Counted from the stretch's first letter, positions 27,991 to 37,370 are shown. The stretch: DNA of 64,000 nt from Metaruminococcus_A sp964607135 (GCA_964607135.1 CAZSIV010000011.1:1-64000); one strand, 5' to 3'. Numbers and translations are program-made. Notes: generated by a model from the letters alone, not told the origin.

Positions 27991-28627
27991 ATGAAAAGAC
28001 TCGTTGATAAAATTCCATATTTTCCCGCTGCCGTCGCTGTATTCATTCTATGGAGCTGCCTGTTTTCTGTTATAAATATTATTATCCGTCTATTGTTGAT
28101 TCCGCAACTGCCATTTTAATGGTCCCAATCTTGACCGGGCAGGATATGAACTGACTGACGGACTTGTTTATACCCAAGAAGTCACCTGCTGTGAAGAAGC
28201 GGAGGGAATCGCGCTTTATCTGATGGATTATGACCAGTCGGCGGAGGGGATTATCAGCATCTCTGTTTATGCAGGCGACGGTTCCCTGCTCGTTGCGCGG
28301 GAATGTCGGCCGGACGAGGTGCCGGAAGCCGGCCCGCTGGGATTTTGGGCGCTTCTGATGCTTTCGGTATTCTGTAGAAAAGACGAGCCGGTTTACCTAA
28401 AAGGCGGCCGTAAGCTTTGGGTGGTAGCTCTTTCATTGGTATTTTCGGTGTTGACGGCCTGCATAATGCTGGTCGGCTGGACGCTGTTCGGCAGCAAAAC
28501 GGTTCTTGGATTACAGGGAAGATGTTTTATTGCGGCTCTCCCCTTGCTCCTGCTTTGCTTGCGCAACCGTATACTTGTCTACCAAAAGAATTGCGAGACG
28601 GCAATCTGCCTGGGCTTTGTCGGCTGA
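27991..28627 (+). pseudogene. Remnant of a DUF2142-like polytopic membrane protein
   Basis: An ATG at 27991 with a good GAGGAG begins MKRLVDKIPYFPAAVAVF..., a membrane segment that stops at 28119. A second frame, open from about 28135, continues as ELTDGLVYTQEVTC...ISVYAGDGSLLV, then two hydrophobic segments ending in VLGLQGRCFIAALPLLLLCLRNR, a close match to the C-terminal end of DUF2142 proteins. Most of the transmembrane middle is missing. The order and strand fit one decayed gene of the polysaccharide cluster. Confidence 0.6.
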
Positions 28628-28848
28628 CAGATGTTTACGGTGATCTTCGTTTTGATGCGGATATAAGATAGGCAGCTGCTGAAGCGGGTATGCTGCACGA
28701 TTTGCCTTGTGGTGAATCGTGCCTGGCTATTTCGTCTAGCTGTTTATAAGGGTTTCGGAACGTTAACAGAACAGTTTGGCAGTGCTCTCGGGACAGCGTG
28801 TGGGTTGTCTTTCGATAGTATTGTTTACCTGCGAAGGTTTTGTATTAA

Positions 28849-28882
28849 CCGCACCCAGCACTAATTTCAGCGCTGGGTGCGG
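28849..28882 (+). terminator. Terminator at the end of the polysaccharide cluster
   Basis: An 11-bp perfect stem (CCGCACCCAGC/GCTGGGTGCGG) with a 12-base loop is followed by TTTC on the right and has T-rich sequence on the opposite strand as well, so it may serve both the plus-strand cluster and the facing gene. Confidence 0.65.
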
Positions 28883-28927
28883 TTTCAATAGGTCATGGTA
28901 AAAACGCGTAGAAAAATCTTTCCGCGG

Positions 28928-29440
28928 TCAGCCTTCTTCAAAAAAGCGATGGTCGGCCGGATAATTCCGGTCATCGTCGAAAAAGAGGGGGCGTTTCCCG
29001 GTTTGAAGGGCGGTGAAGGCATTGATCCGCCCGATTTCGTAGCTGAAGCGGCGCAACTCCCGCAGAAGGATTTCCAGTCGAGATGACCTGCTGTTTTTGG
29101 GACAGAGCATGAGGCGCTCGTCGTTTAATTCGTCCAGATAAAGGAAAAGCCGCGCTTTGAAATCCAGGTAGCAGTCGACCAGCTCCTCTTTAGAAACCGG
29201 CTTGCCGTGGTAGGGAACAGAAAGATCGGGCAGCTCCGGCGTGTGGAATTTAGGGAGCTTCCGAAGCTCGTTCGGTTCTATGACATTGTAGCCGAACCGG
29301 AAAATAGCCCGGTAGAGAAGCCGCCAAACCGGCTGCTCGGCCAGCTCCTCTCCCAGCTTGCAGGTGGAAAAAACCACCTGGATGTTGTACAGGGTGATTT
29401 CGGTTTGGCGAATCATCATCTGTGTCAATGGATTTTGCAT
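28928..29440 (-). CDS. DinB-like hypothetical protein
   Basis: This 170-residue, largely helical protein has an N-terminal MIRQTEITLYNIQVVF and a C-terminal RRFSYEIGRINAF that resemble the four-helix DinB/YfiT fold, although the usual three metal-binding His are not obvious. ATG at 29440 is chosen because AAGGAGG lies seven bases upstream; a longer frame begins at 29521. It lies directly after a DNA glycosylase gene on the same strand. Function is unknown. Confidence 0.55.
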   Translation of the reverse strand: MQNPLTQMMIRQTEITLYNIQVVFSTCKLGEELAEQPVWRLLYRAIFRFGYNVIEPNELRKLPKFHTPELPDLSVPYHGKPVSKEELVDCYLDFKARLFLYLDELNDERLMLCPKNSRSSRLEILLRELRRFSYEIGRINAFTALQTGKRPLFFDDDRNYPADHRFFEEG

Positions 29441-29490
29441 AAAGCGCCTCCTTAATCGATCGGATTTGTTTCTGTGAACTGTGAAGCCTG

Positions 29491-29985
29491 CTAGTCGAGA
29501 TACCGCAGCAGGATCCGCCATTCCGAGAGCAGGCGTTCCATAGGATAACGCCCCCGGTTTGCGGGGCTTGTGGATGGCAGATAAACCGCCTCAATCCCGG
29601 CGAGCGGGTAACAGAACCGGCGGTAAAGGGCGGATGCCTTTTTTCCGACGGTAAAAACCTTGGCGGCGGGGCATTTCCCGAGCAGCCAGGCAATATCGTT
29701 CGGAACCGGGCTGGTGATGCTGCCGTCGTCCGCTCCTTCGATTTCGCAGGAGGCCAGCACGTCCCACAGGGCGATCTTTCGCCGCAGGAGAAGCGCCTTC
29801 TTCTCTTCGATTGTACAGGGCTGTTCCTCTTTTAATAAAAGTGAGAGCAGCGGCCAGAACCGATTCTGGGGATGCCCGTAATAAAAGCCGGTTTCCCGCG
29901 ATTTAGGTGAGGGGAAACTGCCCAGGATTAAAACCCTGGAATACCGGTCAAAAACCGGGTCGATCGGATGAATAAGCGGCGGCAT
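29491..29985 (-). CDS. DNA-deoxyinosine glycosylase (uracil-DNA glycosylase superfamily)
   Basis: This 164-residue protein has the family 6 (hypoxanthine/deoxyinosine) glycosylase signature: LILGSFPSPKSRETGFYYGHPQNRFWPLL at residues 19-46, then LWDVLASCEIEGADDGSI and a late STSPAN motif. Such enzymes remove deaminated bases from DNA. Assignment to family 6 rests on the GSFPS and YYGHPQNRFW motifs. A DinB-like gene follows 50 bases downstream. Confidence 0.85.
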   Translation of the reverse strand: MPPLIHPIDPVFDRYSRVLILGSFPSPKSRETGFYYGHPQNRFWPLLSLLLKEEQPCTIEEKKALLLRRKIALWDVLASCEIEGADDGSITSPVPNDIAWLLGKCPAAKVFTVGKKASALYRRFCYPLAGIEAVYLPSTSPANRGRYPMERLLSEWRILLRYLD

Positions 29986-30000
29986 GGCAGACCTCTTCCA

Positions 30001-30277
30001 TCTTTTTAAATATTATCCGCCGTAAACGGCCGAATTGAGATTTACACGACAGGAAAGCAGAATTTTTTCTATTGTATCACAAAAAAGTGCGAAATGCACG
30101 CTCAATAGAAAAAGGGCGGGCAGGGTTTTCGAACTGGGAATCGATTCCCAGAGGTTTTTTCGGTCGCTTGCTTCATGGGGAGCTTCTTCTTTTTCATACG
30201 GCTGTAAAGCGTGCTTTACAAATCGGGCGCCTTGAAAGATAATAGTCTCTACGCTGTAAAATTTACCTGAATGATGC
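30001..30277. other. Intergenic region with hairpins
   Basis: No gene is recognisable. It contains a perfect 18-base palindrome (CTGGGAATCGATTCCCAG, 30134-30151) followed by AGGTTTTTT, which could terminate plus-strand transcription. It also has a small GTAAAGCGTGCTTTAC palindrome near 30202. The right edge abuts the MITE-like element. Confidence 0.5.
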
Positions 30278-30554
30278 TACCCTCGGTTGACAAGTGCAGA
30301 CGCGGTTTTACAGGGCGGGAAGCGCCCCTGACTGTGTTATCCTCCTTGCTTTACGGAAAGTAAAGCTGTGTCGTCTGCCTTGTCAGGAAACACTTCCCGC
30401 CTCTGAAAAACTTTTTTGAACCCCAGCGCTTCAGAAAGAGCGGGATGGCAAGGCCGCAGGGCGAAGGCATGCTGTCGCATTCCGAGCCCGAGAACGCAGC
30501 CAGCACGTTTCTTTTGAAGTTCTGGGGCGTGTGTGCCTTTGTCAATCGAGGGTA
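30278..30554. mobile_element. MITE-like element A
   Basis: The 277-bp element starts TACCCTCGGTTGACAAGTGCA and ends in the inverted form TGCCTTTGTCAATCGAGGGTA. The same ends bound the element at 37040-37335, with different interior sequence. Both copies lie in intergenic DNA, and terminal TA suggests TA target duplication as with IS630/Tc1-type MITEs. No transposase is encoded; small frames that begin in the ends (translating as MIPSIDKG) are artefacts of the terminal repeat. Confidence 0.7.
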
Positions 30555-30831
30555 TCAATGTTGCACAAACGATTTGACAGCATCTCGGAAAACGGATGAG
30601 ATTTTTTTACGGTATAACATTTTTGCGGAAATTTGTTTAAAAAATCAACGTTAAAAAGTTAAACCTGAAAAGAGCAGATGAGCAGAAGTCCCAGAAATGG
30701 CCTCAAGTAAAGGGGCGAAGTTGTTAAATGTTACAGTGCGTTGCCTGTTTTTGAGTTGATTTAAGACGATTTGGTGATTATTTTGTGTCTGAAATGTTAT
30801 AAATTTAAACCATTAGGTTGATTTTATCCAA

Positions 30832-30860
30832 TTTACATAACTTGCAGGGGTGGATATAAT
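30832..30860 (+). promoter_or_regulatory. Promoter of the sugar ABC importer
   Basis: TTTACA (30832-30837) and TATAAT (30855-30860) with a 17-base spacer form a near-consensus sigma-A promoter about 50 bases before the binding-protein start. I see no catabolite-repression palindrome overlapping it. Confidence 0.85.
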
Positions 30861-30912
30861 TGATCTTGTGATAAATCCTCAAACACATTCAAACACAAGG
30901 AGGTAATTTTTC

Positions 30913-32307
30913 GTGAAAACAAAAAGATTGCTTGCTCTTGTTGCTTCTGCGGCGCTGATGCTGTCTGTATTTACGGCATGCGGCGGCAATGAAGGCAATG
31001 CGGGCAGCGGCGACAGCGGCACTAGCCAGGGCGGTAATTCCGGTGAGACCACCACTTTGGTTCATGCTTACTGGGATAACCCAGAGTCTTCTGAGGACCT
31101 GATGACCCAGCTGTACGGCAAGGGCCAGAAGGACTTCAACGAGACTGTTGGTAAGGAGAAAGGCGTTAAGATCGACTGGCTCCACATCAACTCCGACGAC
31201 TACGGCACCAAGATCACCGCTATGGGTGTTGCGAACACCATGCCTGACACCTTGATGCAGCAGCCGGGCGCTAAGACCAAAGAGATGGGCACAAACGGCT
31301 ATATCCTCGACATGAAGCAGTTCCTCGACGCTGACAAGGAGTGGGCTGAGAGCTTCCTCGATGGTATGGCGGATCAGGTAACCTTTGACGGCAAACAGTA
31401 TGCGATTCCGCTTCAGTTTGCAGTTTCCGCCATCTTCTACAACACCGAGCTGTTCGACCAGGCCGGCGTAAAGGCTGAAGACATCAAGACATGGACTGAT
31501 TTCCTTGCTGCTTGCCAGAAACTGAAAGACAAGGGCATCACCCCGTTGGTTCTGCCGGGCGAAGCGAACTCCGGTTGGGCGATCTCCCTCTTCACCGGCC
31601 AGTTTGTACAGAGAATCGCCGGCGAGCAGGTTTTTGACCCGATCAGAAATCTTGAAAAAGATTCCACCTTTGAGCAGGAAGCTTTCTGGAAAGCCGGCGA
31701 GCTGACCATGGAGCTGGTTGACAAAGGCTATGTACAGTCGACCTACCTTGGCGACTCCGTTGACCAGAACTACGCCGTGTTCAGAGCGGGCCAGGCTGCT
31801 ATGCAGTGCCAGGGCTCCTGGGCGATCGGTAACTACAACCAGGATGATTCCCAGGTTAAAGGCAAAGTAAAAGTCTTCCCGTTCCCGGAAATCGAAGGCG
31901 GTAAAGGCGACTCCTCCAAGTGGATGGGTAAAACCGACAACATCACCATTTCCAAGAACTGCAAAGACAACGACAAGGCGCTCCTCTGGATCAAATACCT
32001 GACCGGCGAAGATTTCCAGAGAAGAACAGTTGAAGAGGCTGGTAAGTTCCCGACCACTAAGGTTGAGTATGATAAGTCGAAGTGCCCGAGCGAAGTTTCT
32101 TCTGTTCTGGATATTTCCGGTAGCTCTACTGGTGTCTATCCGTACATCGACGAAGCTCTCGGCAACACCTTCGGTTCTGAGTGGAACAGCTGCCTGAGCG
32201 CGTTCTTCACCGGCACGAAATCTGTTAAAGACGCCTTCAAAGACCTCCAGGCTTACAATGAGAGCATGAAGGCCAAAGGCGGCAGCGACAGCTCTGCTGC
32301 TGAGTAA
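30913..32307 (+). CDS. Sugar ABC transporter substrate-binding lipoprotein
   Basis: This 464-residue extracellular solute-binding protein of family 1 has a lipoprotein signal (MKTKRLLALVASAALMLSVF, then TAC with lipidated Cys23) and a Gly/Ser-rich spacer. Conserved features are IPLQFAVSAIFYNTELFDQAG, MQCQGSWAIGNY and ISKNCKDNDKALLWIKYLTG. It would capture an oligosaccharide and deliver it to the two permeases that follow. No ATPase gene is present in the operon, so a shared MsmK/MsiK-type ATPase encoded elsewhere is expected. Confidence 0.93.
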   Translation: MKTKRLLALVASAALMLSVFTACGGNEGNAGSGDSGTSQGGNSGETTTLVHAYWDNPESSEDLMTQLYGKGQKDFNETVGKEKGVKIDWLHINSDDYGTKITAMGVANTMPDTLMQQPGAKTKEMGTNGYILDMKQFLDADKEWAESFLDGMADQVTFDGKQYAIPLQFAVSAIFYNTELFDQAGVKAEDIKTWTDFLAACQKLKDKGITPLVLPGEANSGWAISLFTGQFVQRIAGEQVFDPIRNLEKDSTFEQEAFWKAGELTMELVDKGYVQSTYLGDSVDQNYAVFRAGQAAMQCQGSWAIGNYNQDDSQVKGKVKVFPFPEIEGGKGDSSKWMGKTDNITISKNCKDNDKALLWIKYLTGEDFQRRTVEEAGKFPTTKVEYDKSKCPSEVSSVLDISGSSTGVYPYIDEALGNTFGSEWNSCLSAFFTGTKSVKDAFKDLQAYNESMKAKGGSDSSAAE

Positions 32308-32476
32308 GTTGAACGGTTCTGAATGAAGAGACGCATTCATGTGATGTAATTGCTTTGAAAGGGATTAGGATTCCTGTCCTAATCCCTTTCTCTAAGCAAG
32401 CATTTTTCGGGCGCTTCTTTGGCTTCCGCCAAACGGCGGAGTACAATTCTGATATTGTGTGGAATGGAGGTTTCGT

Positions 32477-33367
32477 ATGGAGAGGTTACTGCGTGACAAA
32501 AAAATGATACTGATTTTTGTCGGACCTGCGGTGCTTTTGTTTATCTGTATCCTTCTCGGCCCGATGTTGTTTGGTATTGGTTTAAGCTTGTTTAACTGGG
32601 ATGCGATGAGTGCCCCCACGTTTAATGGTATTGACAACTTTGTGTTCATGTTCACCCAGGATACAGTTTTCTGGACGGCATTAAAGAATTCCTTGTTCTT
32701 TGTTATCTTTTCTTTGATTTCCCAGCAGCTGCTCGGTCTTGTTGTAGCGATCATTCTGACGAACAACATCAAATTCAAGAACTTATTCAAAAATATTTAC
32801 TATCTGCCGGTTGTTCTCTCCAGCGCAGCGGTCGGCCTTCTGTGGAGCTTTATCTTCCATCCTACGATCGGTGTTCTGAACGGACTCCTTGCTGCAATCG
32901 GTATTCAGGGTCCCAACTGGCTGGCTCAAATTGGCGGGCCTTTTCCGCTTCCGCTCTGGTGCATTGGTATTGTAGCGGCGTGGCAGTACATGGGCTCTAC
33001 CATGATGCTTTATATGGCGGCGATTCAGGGAATTCCGGAGACGCTCTACGAGGCGGCCTACATAGACGGCGCTTCCCGTATTAAATGTATCCGTCATATC
33101 ACCTTGCCCTTAATTACCCCGATGGTTAAGATCAGCACAGTTTTGAGTGCGGTTGGTTCTTTGAAGTTCTTCGATATGATCTACACGATGACTCGTGGCG
33201 GTCCGTCTAATCAGACCGAAGTTTTAGCTTCTCACCTTTATAACCGTGCGTTTGCGAAATGGGAGTATGGCTACGGTAGCTCTTTGGCAATTATCCTTGT
33301 CATCCTTTGCCTGCTCTTTACCTTTATACTGAACAAGCTGATTAAAGTTGAAAACTATGAAATGTAA
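32477..33367 (+). CDS. Sugar ABC transporter permease, MalF/UgpA type
   Basis: This 296-residue permease has six transmembrane segments and the cytoplasmic EAA loop (ETLYEAAYIDGASRIKCIRHITLPLI, about 195-220) that docks on the ATPase. ATG at 32477 with GGAGG seven bases before is preferred to an upstream in-frame start. It pairs with the next gene, 15 bases away, to form the membrane channel. Confidence 0.93.
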   Translation: MERLLRDKKMILIFVGPAVLLFICILLGPMLFGIGLSLFNWDAMSAPTFNGIDNFVFMFTQDTVFWTALKNSLFFVIFSLISQQLLGLVVAIILTNNIKFKNLFKNIYYLPVVLSSAAVGLLWSFIFHPTIGVLNGLLAAIGIQGPNWLAQIGGPFPLPLWCIGIVAAWQYMGSTMMLYMAAIQGIPETLYEAAYIDGASRIKCIRHITLPLITPMVKISTVLSAVGSLKFFDMIYTMTRGGPSNQTEVLASHLYNRAFAKWEYGYGSSLAIILVILCLLFTFILNKLIKVENYEM

Positions 33368-33382
33368 GGAGGGTACGGAATA

Positions 33383-34231
33383 ATGGCGAGTTATGAAAAA
33401 AACAGGTCGAAGTTTAAAGTCTCGAAGCTGATTCTCTATATTATCCTGGTCATTATGGCGGTTGTCTACCTGTACCCACTTATCTGGTTAATAATCGCTT
33501 CCTTTAAAACCAATAATGAGGTTTTTCTTTCTCCTTTTGGATTCCCGGCTGAGATGCAGTGGGTCAACTATGAGAAGGCGTGGAATGCAGGCCATATTGG
33601 TCAGTACTTCTTAAACTCTGTTATTGTAGTCGGGACCGTACTGGTGGTTTCGATCCTGATCAACTGTATGGCTGCTTATGCGATTTCGAGAATGAAATGG
33701 AAACTGTCCGGCGCAGTAATGGGGATGTTCCTTTCCAGTATGATGGTTCCGATCCATGCAACGCTGATTCCGCTTTTCGTTACGTTTTCGAACATTGGTT
33801 TGATCGATAATTACCTGAGCTTGATGCTCCCATACACGGTATTTACCTTTGGGCAAAGCATCTATATCATGCGAGGCTTCTTTGGAAACCTGCCGAAGGA
33901 GATGGAGGAAGCCGCTGTTATTGACGGCTGCTCCTTGTGGGGAGCTTTCTGGAGGATCATTCTCCCGATTTCTACAGGCGGTATCTTTACCATTGGTCTG
34001 TTCACTTTTAACGGGACTTGGAATGAACTCCTTGTTGCAAAAATCTTCACAAACTCTAATACAGTCAGAACCCTTCCGGTTGGTTTGACGGTCTTTGTTG
34101 GACCGAATATGACCAACTACGGGCCGATGCTCGCGGCGATTGTAATCGCTGTTCTTCCGACAATTGTTGTTTATTGCTGTCTCAGTAATAAGATTGTCGG
34201 CGGTTTGACCGCTGGTGCGGTTAAGGGCTGA
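33383..34231 (+). CDS. Sugar ABC transporter permease, MalG/UgpE type
   Basis: This 282-residue second permease has six hydrophobic segments and the EAA loop (LPKEMEEAAVIDGCSLWGAFWRIILPI). It begins after AGGAGGG and is the last gene of the importer operon, followed by a strong terminator. Together with the binding protein it forms a carbohydrate uptake type 1 system; the sugar cannot be deduced. Confidence 0.93.
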   Translation: MASYEKNRSKFKVSKLILYIILVIMAVVYLYPLIWLIIASFKTNNEVFLSPFGFPAEMQWVNYEKAWNAGHIGQYFLNSVIVVGTVLVVSILINCMAAYAISRMKWKLSGAVMGMFLSSMMVPIHATLIPLFVTFSNIGLIDNYLSLMLPYTVFTFGQSIYIMRGFFGNLPKEMEEAAVIDGCSLWGAFWRIILPISTGGIFTIGLFTFNGTWNELLVAKIFTNSNTVRTLPVGLTVFVGPNMTNYGPMLAAIVIAVLPTIVVYCCLSNKIVGGLTAGAVKG

Positions 34232-34251
34232 TTTTCTCTCTTGAGCGTTTA

Positions 34252-34304
34252 AAACAGGGGATTTTTTGTACAGTTTTAGCTGTCTGAAAATCTCCTGTTT
34301 TTTT
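34252..34304 (+). terminator. Terminator of the sugar importer operon
   Basis: AAACAGGGGATTTT (34252-34265) pairs with AAAATCTCCTGTTT (34287-34300), and the stem runs into a seven-base T run. Confidence 0.85.
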
Positions 34305-34460
34305 GTTTTCTGTAAGGGTCAAAGGAATAGAAACCATCTGTCGGAACAGCTGACATTACATTTGGAAAGACTTTCAAGGGACGTCAAAGGATTTCCTGTT
34401 GAAAATCGGCTGTTCGCTTTATCCTCAAGGTTTTTGCTGTCGCAGCAGAGGCAAGAAAAA

Positions 34461-34488
34461 AACGGCATAGCCTATAGGCTATGCCGTT
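34461..34488. terminator. Perfect palindromic bidirectional terminator
   Basis: A 28-base perfect palindrome (AACGGCATAGCC and its complement, centre TATA) has A-run and T-run flanks on both sides. It lies 18 bases beyond the stop codon of the leftward PHP gene, which it most likely terminates. Confidence 0.8.
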
Positions 34489-34505
34489 TTTCCGGATATG
34501 AAAGA

Positions 34506-35213
34506 TTAATCTGCCCCCTGACCTTTTAGCTGCCTTAGTTTTTCTAAAACTGCTTTTGCGCTTTTTTCGGGAAGCTCCAGAAAACGGACAGGCTCCGCGA
34601 TATCCTGAAGGTAGTGCGCATCGGAGTCGGTGATCTTATGGCCGTCAAACGCAACATCTGCTTCTGGGTTTTTCACCTCAACGCAGGAGAATCCATATTC
34701 CGGCGGAATATATCCCAAATTGGCGAGGATGGAATAGGCAGATTTGTCCACATGGGCAGGAATTGCGAGTCCCTGATATTTTTTTACAACCGTGAGGAGA
34801 GAATCGAGCCCTAAATCCAGGGCGTTGATCAGCAGCTTCTCCACGATGCCGGTCGGCTGGTCACTTTCATCCATAATGACCTGCTCGCCGAAAATATCGG
34901 GCCGGTTTAGGATCGGCGGAAGGTGGTCGTAGAATTCATCGGAGCAGGCGAGCGCATCCTCCAGCTTTTCAAAGAGACAGAGGACATGAACCTCCTCCGC
35001 GCTGTTCGCCTCGATCGCCGGAACAACCGTCAAGCCCGTCTTCTCCGCCACCGAAAAGACGGCAGGGAGATTGAGGGCGGAGTTGTGGTCGCTGACTGCA
35101 ATTAAATCCAGCCCCAAAAGAGAGGCCATATTGACAATGTTGTTAGGGGTCATATCCATGTCGCCGCAGGGAGAAAGGCAGGAATGGATATGCAGATCGT
35201 AGGAGTAATTCAT
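34506..35213 (-). CDS. PHP-domain phosphoesterase
   Basis: This 235-residue PHP protein has metal-binding motifs DLHIHSCLSPCGDMDMTP (residues 6-23), AVSDHNS (40-46), PAIEANSAEEVHVLCLF (about 65-81), AIPAHVDKSA and the late DSDAHYL. Such domains are phosphoesterases on nucleotides or DNA ends. It is the end of a leftward row with a DRTGG-domain gene and a sensory-type hydrogenase, an association found in many clostridial hydrogenase loci. Its start overlaps the DRTGG gene's stop by four bases. Confidence 0.85.
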   Translation of the reverse strand: MNYSYDLHIHSCLSPCGDMDMTPNNIVNMASLLGLDLIAVSDHNSALNLPAVFSVAEKTGLTVVPAIEANSAEEVHVLCLFEKLEDALACSDEFYDHLPPILNRPDIFGEQVIMDESDQPTGIVEKLLINALDLGLDSLLTVVKKYQGLAIPAHVDKSAYSILANLGYIPPEYGFSCVEVKNPEADVAFDGHKITDSDAHYLQDIAEPVRFLELPEKSAKAVLEKLRQLKGQGAD

Positions 35214-35545
35214 GACTGCATCAGGCGATAGATAGCCAGCGAAAGTTCAAAACTCGGAAGGTCGCTCTGCAACAGGCAAACTCCTTGCTGCTCGGCCTTT
35301 TTCGCCATATCATCATCCACCGGGCTCCCTTCCGAGATGATGACACAGCTTACATCGGATAACACTGCGACCGCAACAGTGTTGATGTTGCTCATCACCG
35401 TGATCCAGACGGCGTCCGATTTCGCCTTCCCCATCACGATGCTGAGAAGGTCGCAGCAGAAAATGCCGTCAATCTGCCGCTCATCTCCATCCCCTTTGGT
35501 GACAATTTTTAACTGTAAAGCTTCTGCCAACTGAATCGGTGTCAT
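35210..35545 (-). CDS. DRTGG-domain protein
   Basis: This 111-residue single-domain protein resembles the DRTGG regulatory domain (FCCDLLSIVMGKAKSDAVWITV, then a nucleotide-like fold). These small domains accompany [FeFe]-hydrogenase sensory modules and PHP proteins and probably bind a nucleotide ligand, an inference from family context. Its last four bases overlap the PHP gene, so translation is likely coupled. A second paralogous gene lies at 37802-38146. Confidence 0.75.
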   Translation of the reverse strand: MTPIQLAEALQLKIVTKGDGDERQIDGIFCCDLLSIVMGKAKSDAVWITVMSNINTVAVAVLSDVSCVIISEGSPVDDDMAKKAEQQGVCLLQSDLPSFELSLAIYRLMQS

Positions 35546-35690
35546 ATCAATCCACCATACGATACAGAAATCGTCCTATGTACAGTATCGTTCCTTTCAT
35601 TTGTATTTTTTGTCGGAGCGGCCCCTCCCGTCCGTTGTCAAAAATCTTTCCATGAGAGGCAGAGAACAGCGGGCAAGACCGGTCCAAATT

Positions 35691-37007
35691 TTATTCGCCG
35701 CCCTCTTCCTCTTCTGTGCGGAACGGGGGTGGGATGGAAGCCTCAATTTTGTGAATATCCCGGATCAGCCGCTCGATGCTCTCCTTGTATTTAAAGATAC
35801 AATCGTCGGGGCTCGCAGCGCCCCGGACGACGTCCTCGGCGAGCGCCCGGCAGGAGGGCGCCCCGCAGGAGCCGCAATCCAGCCCCGGAAGATCTGCCTC
35901 AATTGCCTCCAGCTCGTTCATCTTTTCAAGAGCCTTGAGCATATTGGCGTCCAGCGTCAGAACCGGAGCATATTCGAGCTTGGAGTCCCAGACTGCCTCC
36001 TCCGGGATGTGGTCGATGTGATTCATTGAGACCGGCATATATTTGACGATATGCTTTAATTTTGCCTTTGCGATATAAGGATTTTCCACCGTGAGGACGC
36101 CGCCGACGCAGCCGCCGCTGCAAGCGTTGAGCTCGATGAATTCCAGGTTGTTCAGCCGTTCGTCCTCTAAATCGTCCAACACCCGGATGACGTTTTCGAT
36201 CCCGTCGGCGGCCAGGTAGCTGTCGTTGAGGAGCCCGGCTGCCTCACCGGAGCTGGTGCCCCAGGCGACCCCGATCTTCCCGCTTTGTACCAACGAATCC
36301 TGCTCGGATTCGGGAAGATGCATAAGCGAAAGGAGCTTCGGGTAGATGTCGTTGATGGAGATCACGGCGGAGACGGCGCTCTTTTCGGTGCCGAGAGGCA
36401 TTTTAGAGGCGGTCACCTTGGCTGCACAGGGAGAGATGAAGATAGCGCCGATCCGCTCCAGCGGGATTCCCGTTTTTTTATGCGCCTCTTCCCTGGAAAG
36501 CCGAGCCGCGAGTTCGACGGGGGCATTCAAAGGAAGGACGTGTTCGATGAGATTGGGAAACCGGACACGGATCAGGCGGGTGACAGCCGGGCAGGCGGAG
36601 CTGATGACAGGGCGTTTCAAGTTGCCCTCCCGCATCAGTTTCCGAGTCGCCGCCGAGACCAGCTCTGCGGCTTTGGCAACTTCATAAACCTCGTCGAATC
36701 CGAAGTCGATCAGGGCGCGCAGCAGAATGTCGATGTCGTCCATATTATTGAACTGGCCGTAAAGAGCCGGGGCTGGCAGCGCGATGGTGTAGTCGTATTC
36801 CTTTACCGCATCCAACGGGTCACAGGTCGCTTTTTTTGCGTGATGCGGACAAACCCGGATGCACTCTCCGCAGTCGATGCACCGCTCCGGGATGATAAAC
36901 GCCTTTTTATTTCTTACCCGGATGGCCTCGGTCGGACAGCGCTTGATGCAGTTGATGCAGCCCTTGCATTTTTCTTTATCCAAAGTAACCGAATGAAAAA
37001 AATCCAC
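35691..37007 (-). CDS. Sensory-type [FeFe]-hydrogenase-like protein
   Basis: This 438-residue protein has two N-terminal [4Fe-4S] ferredoxin motifs (CKGCINCIKRCP near 14-25, CIDCGECIRVCP near 43-54), an H-cluster domain and a C-terminal Cys motif (LDCGSCGAPSCRALAEDV). The H-cluster loops are variant: SACPA for TSCCPxW, SPCAAKVTA for MPCxxKxxE, and ELNACSGGCVGG for ExMACxxGCxxGGG. This matches the putative H2-sensing group, not the producing enzyme, although no PAS domain is present. It probably signals redox or H2 status to adjacent HATPase and DRTGG proteins. Confidence 0.85.
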   Translation of the reverse strand: MDFFHSVTLDKEKCKGCINCIKRCPTEAIRVRNKKAFIIPERCIDCGECIRVCPHHAKKATCDPLDAVKEYDYTIALPAPALYGQFNNMDDIDILLRALIDFGFDEVYEVAKAAELVSAATRKLMREGNLKRPVISSACPAVTRLIRVRFPNLIEHVLPLNAPVELAARLSREEAHKKTGIPLERIGAIFISPCAAKVTASKMPLGTEKSAVSAVISINDIYPKLLSLMHLPESEQDSLVQSGKIGVAWGTSSGEAAGLLNDSYLAADGIENVIRVLDDLEDERLNNLEFIELNACSGGCVGGVLTVENPYIAKAKLKHIVKYMPVSMNHIDHIPEEAVWDSKLEYAPVLTLDANMLKALEKMNELEAIEADLPGLDCGSCGAPSCRALAEDVVRGAASPDDCIFKYKESIERLIRDIHKIEASIPPPFRTEEEEGGE

Positions 37008-37039
37008 GGGAATAACCCCCTCTCATCAGATAGCGATGA

Positions 37040-37335
37040 TACCCTCGATTGACAAAGGCAGACGCGGCGGAATGCCTCCGCTGTCAATGCGCGATCCGCA
37101 AACAATGCAAGACCTGCGAGTCCATAACCCGCGAGGTCTGTGGCCAGACCGGCCGGACGCGATTCGCAAGCAGTGCAAGACTTGCAGGCCCGCAGCCCGC
37201 GCGATACGTTGTACTTGTATTATCGCAGACATCTCGCAGGCCTATTACCCAAAAACCGGCAAAACGTCGGTGTGCGAAATTGCTCCGCCTGGGCACAGGC
37301 CCGCAGGGGTACCCTGCCCTTGTCAATCGAGGGTA
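37040..37335. mobile_element. MITE-like element B
   Basis: The 296-bp element has terminal inverted repeats TACCCTCGATTGACAAAGGCAG and CTGCCCTTGTCAATCGAGGGTA. The interior carries two diverged copies of a unit starting CGCGATxCGCAAxCAxTGCAAGAC (near 37089 and 37159) and further GC-rich palindromic blocks. It separates the sensory hydrogenase gene from its HATPase partner. It encodes no transposase. Confidence 0.75.
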
Positions 37336-37370
37336 AAGTCAAGAGATTTGTTCAAAACAGGATTCGGCTT

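Noticed and set aside
30889..32340. Long minus-strand ORF opposite the ABC binding protein
   Set aside because: Mirror of a clearly identified lipoprotein gene with promoter and ribosome site on the plus strand.
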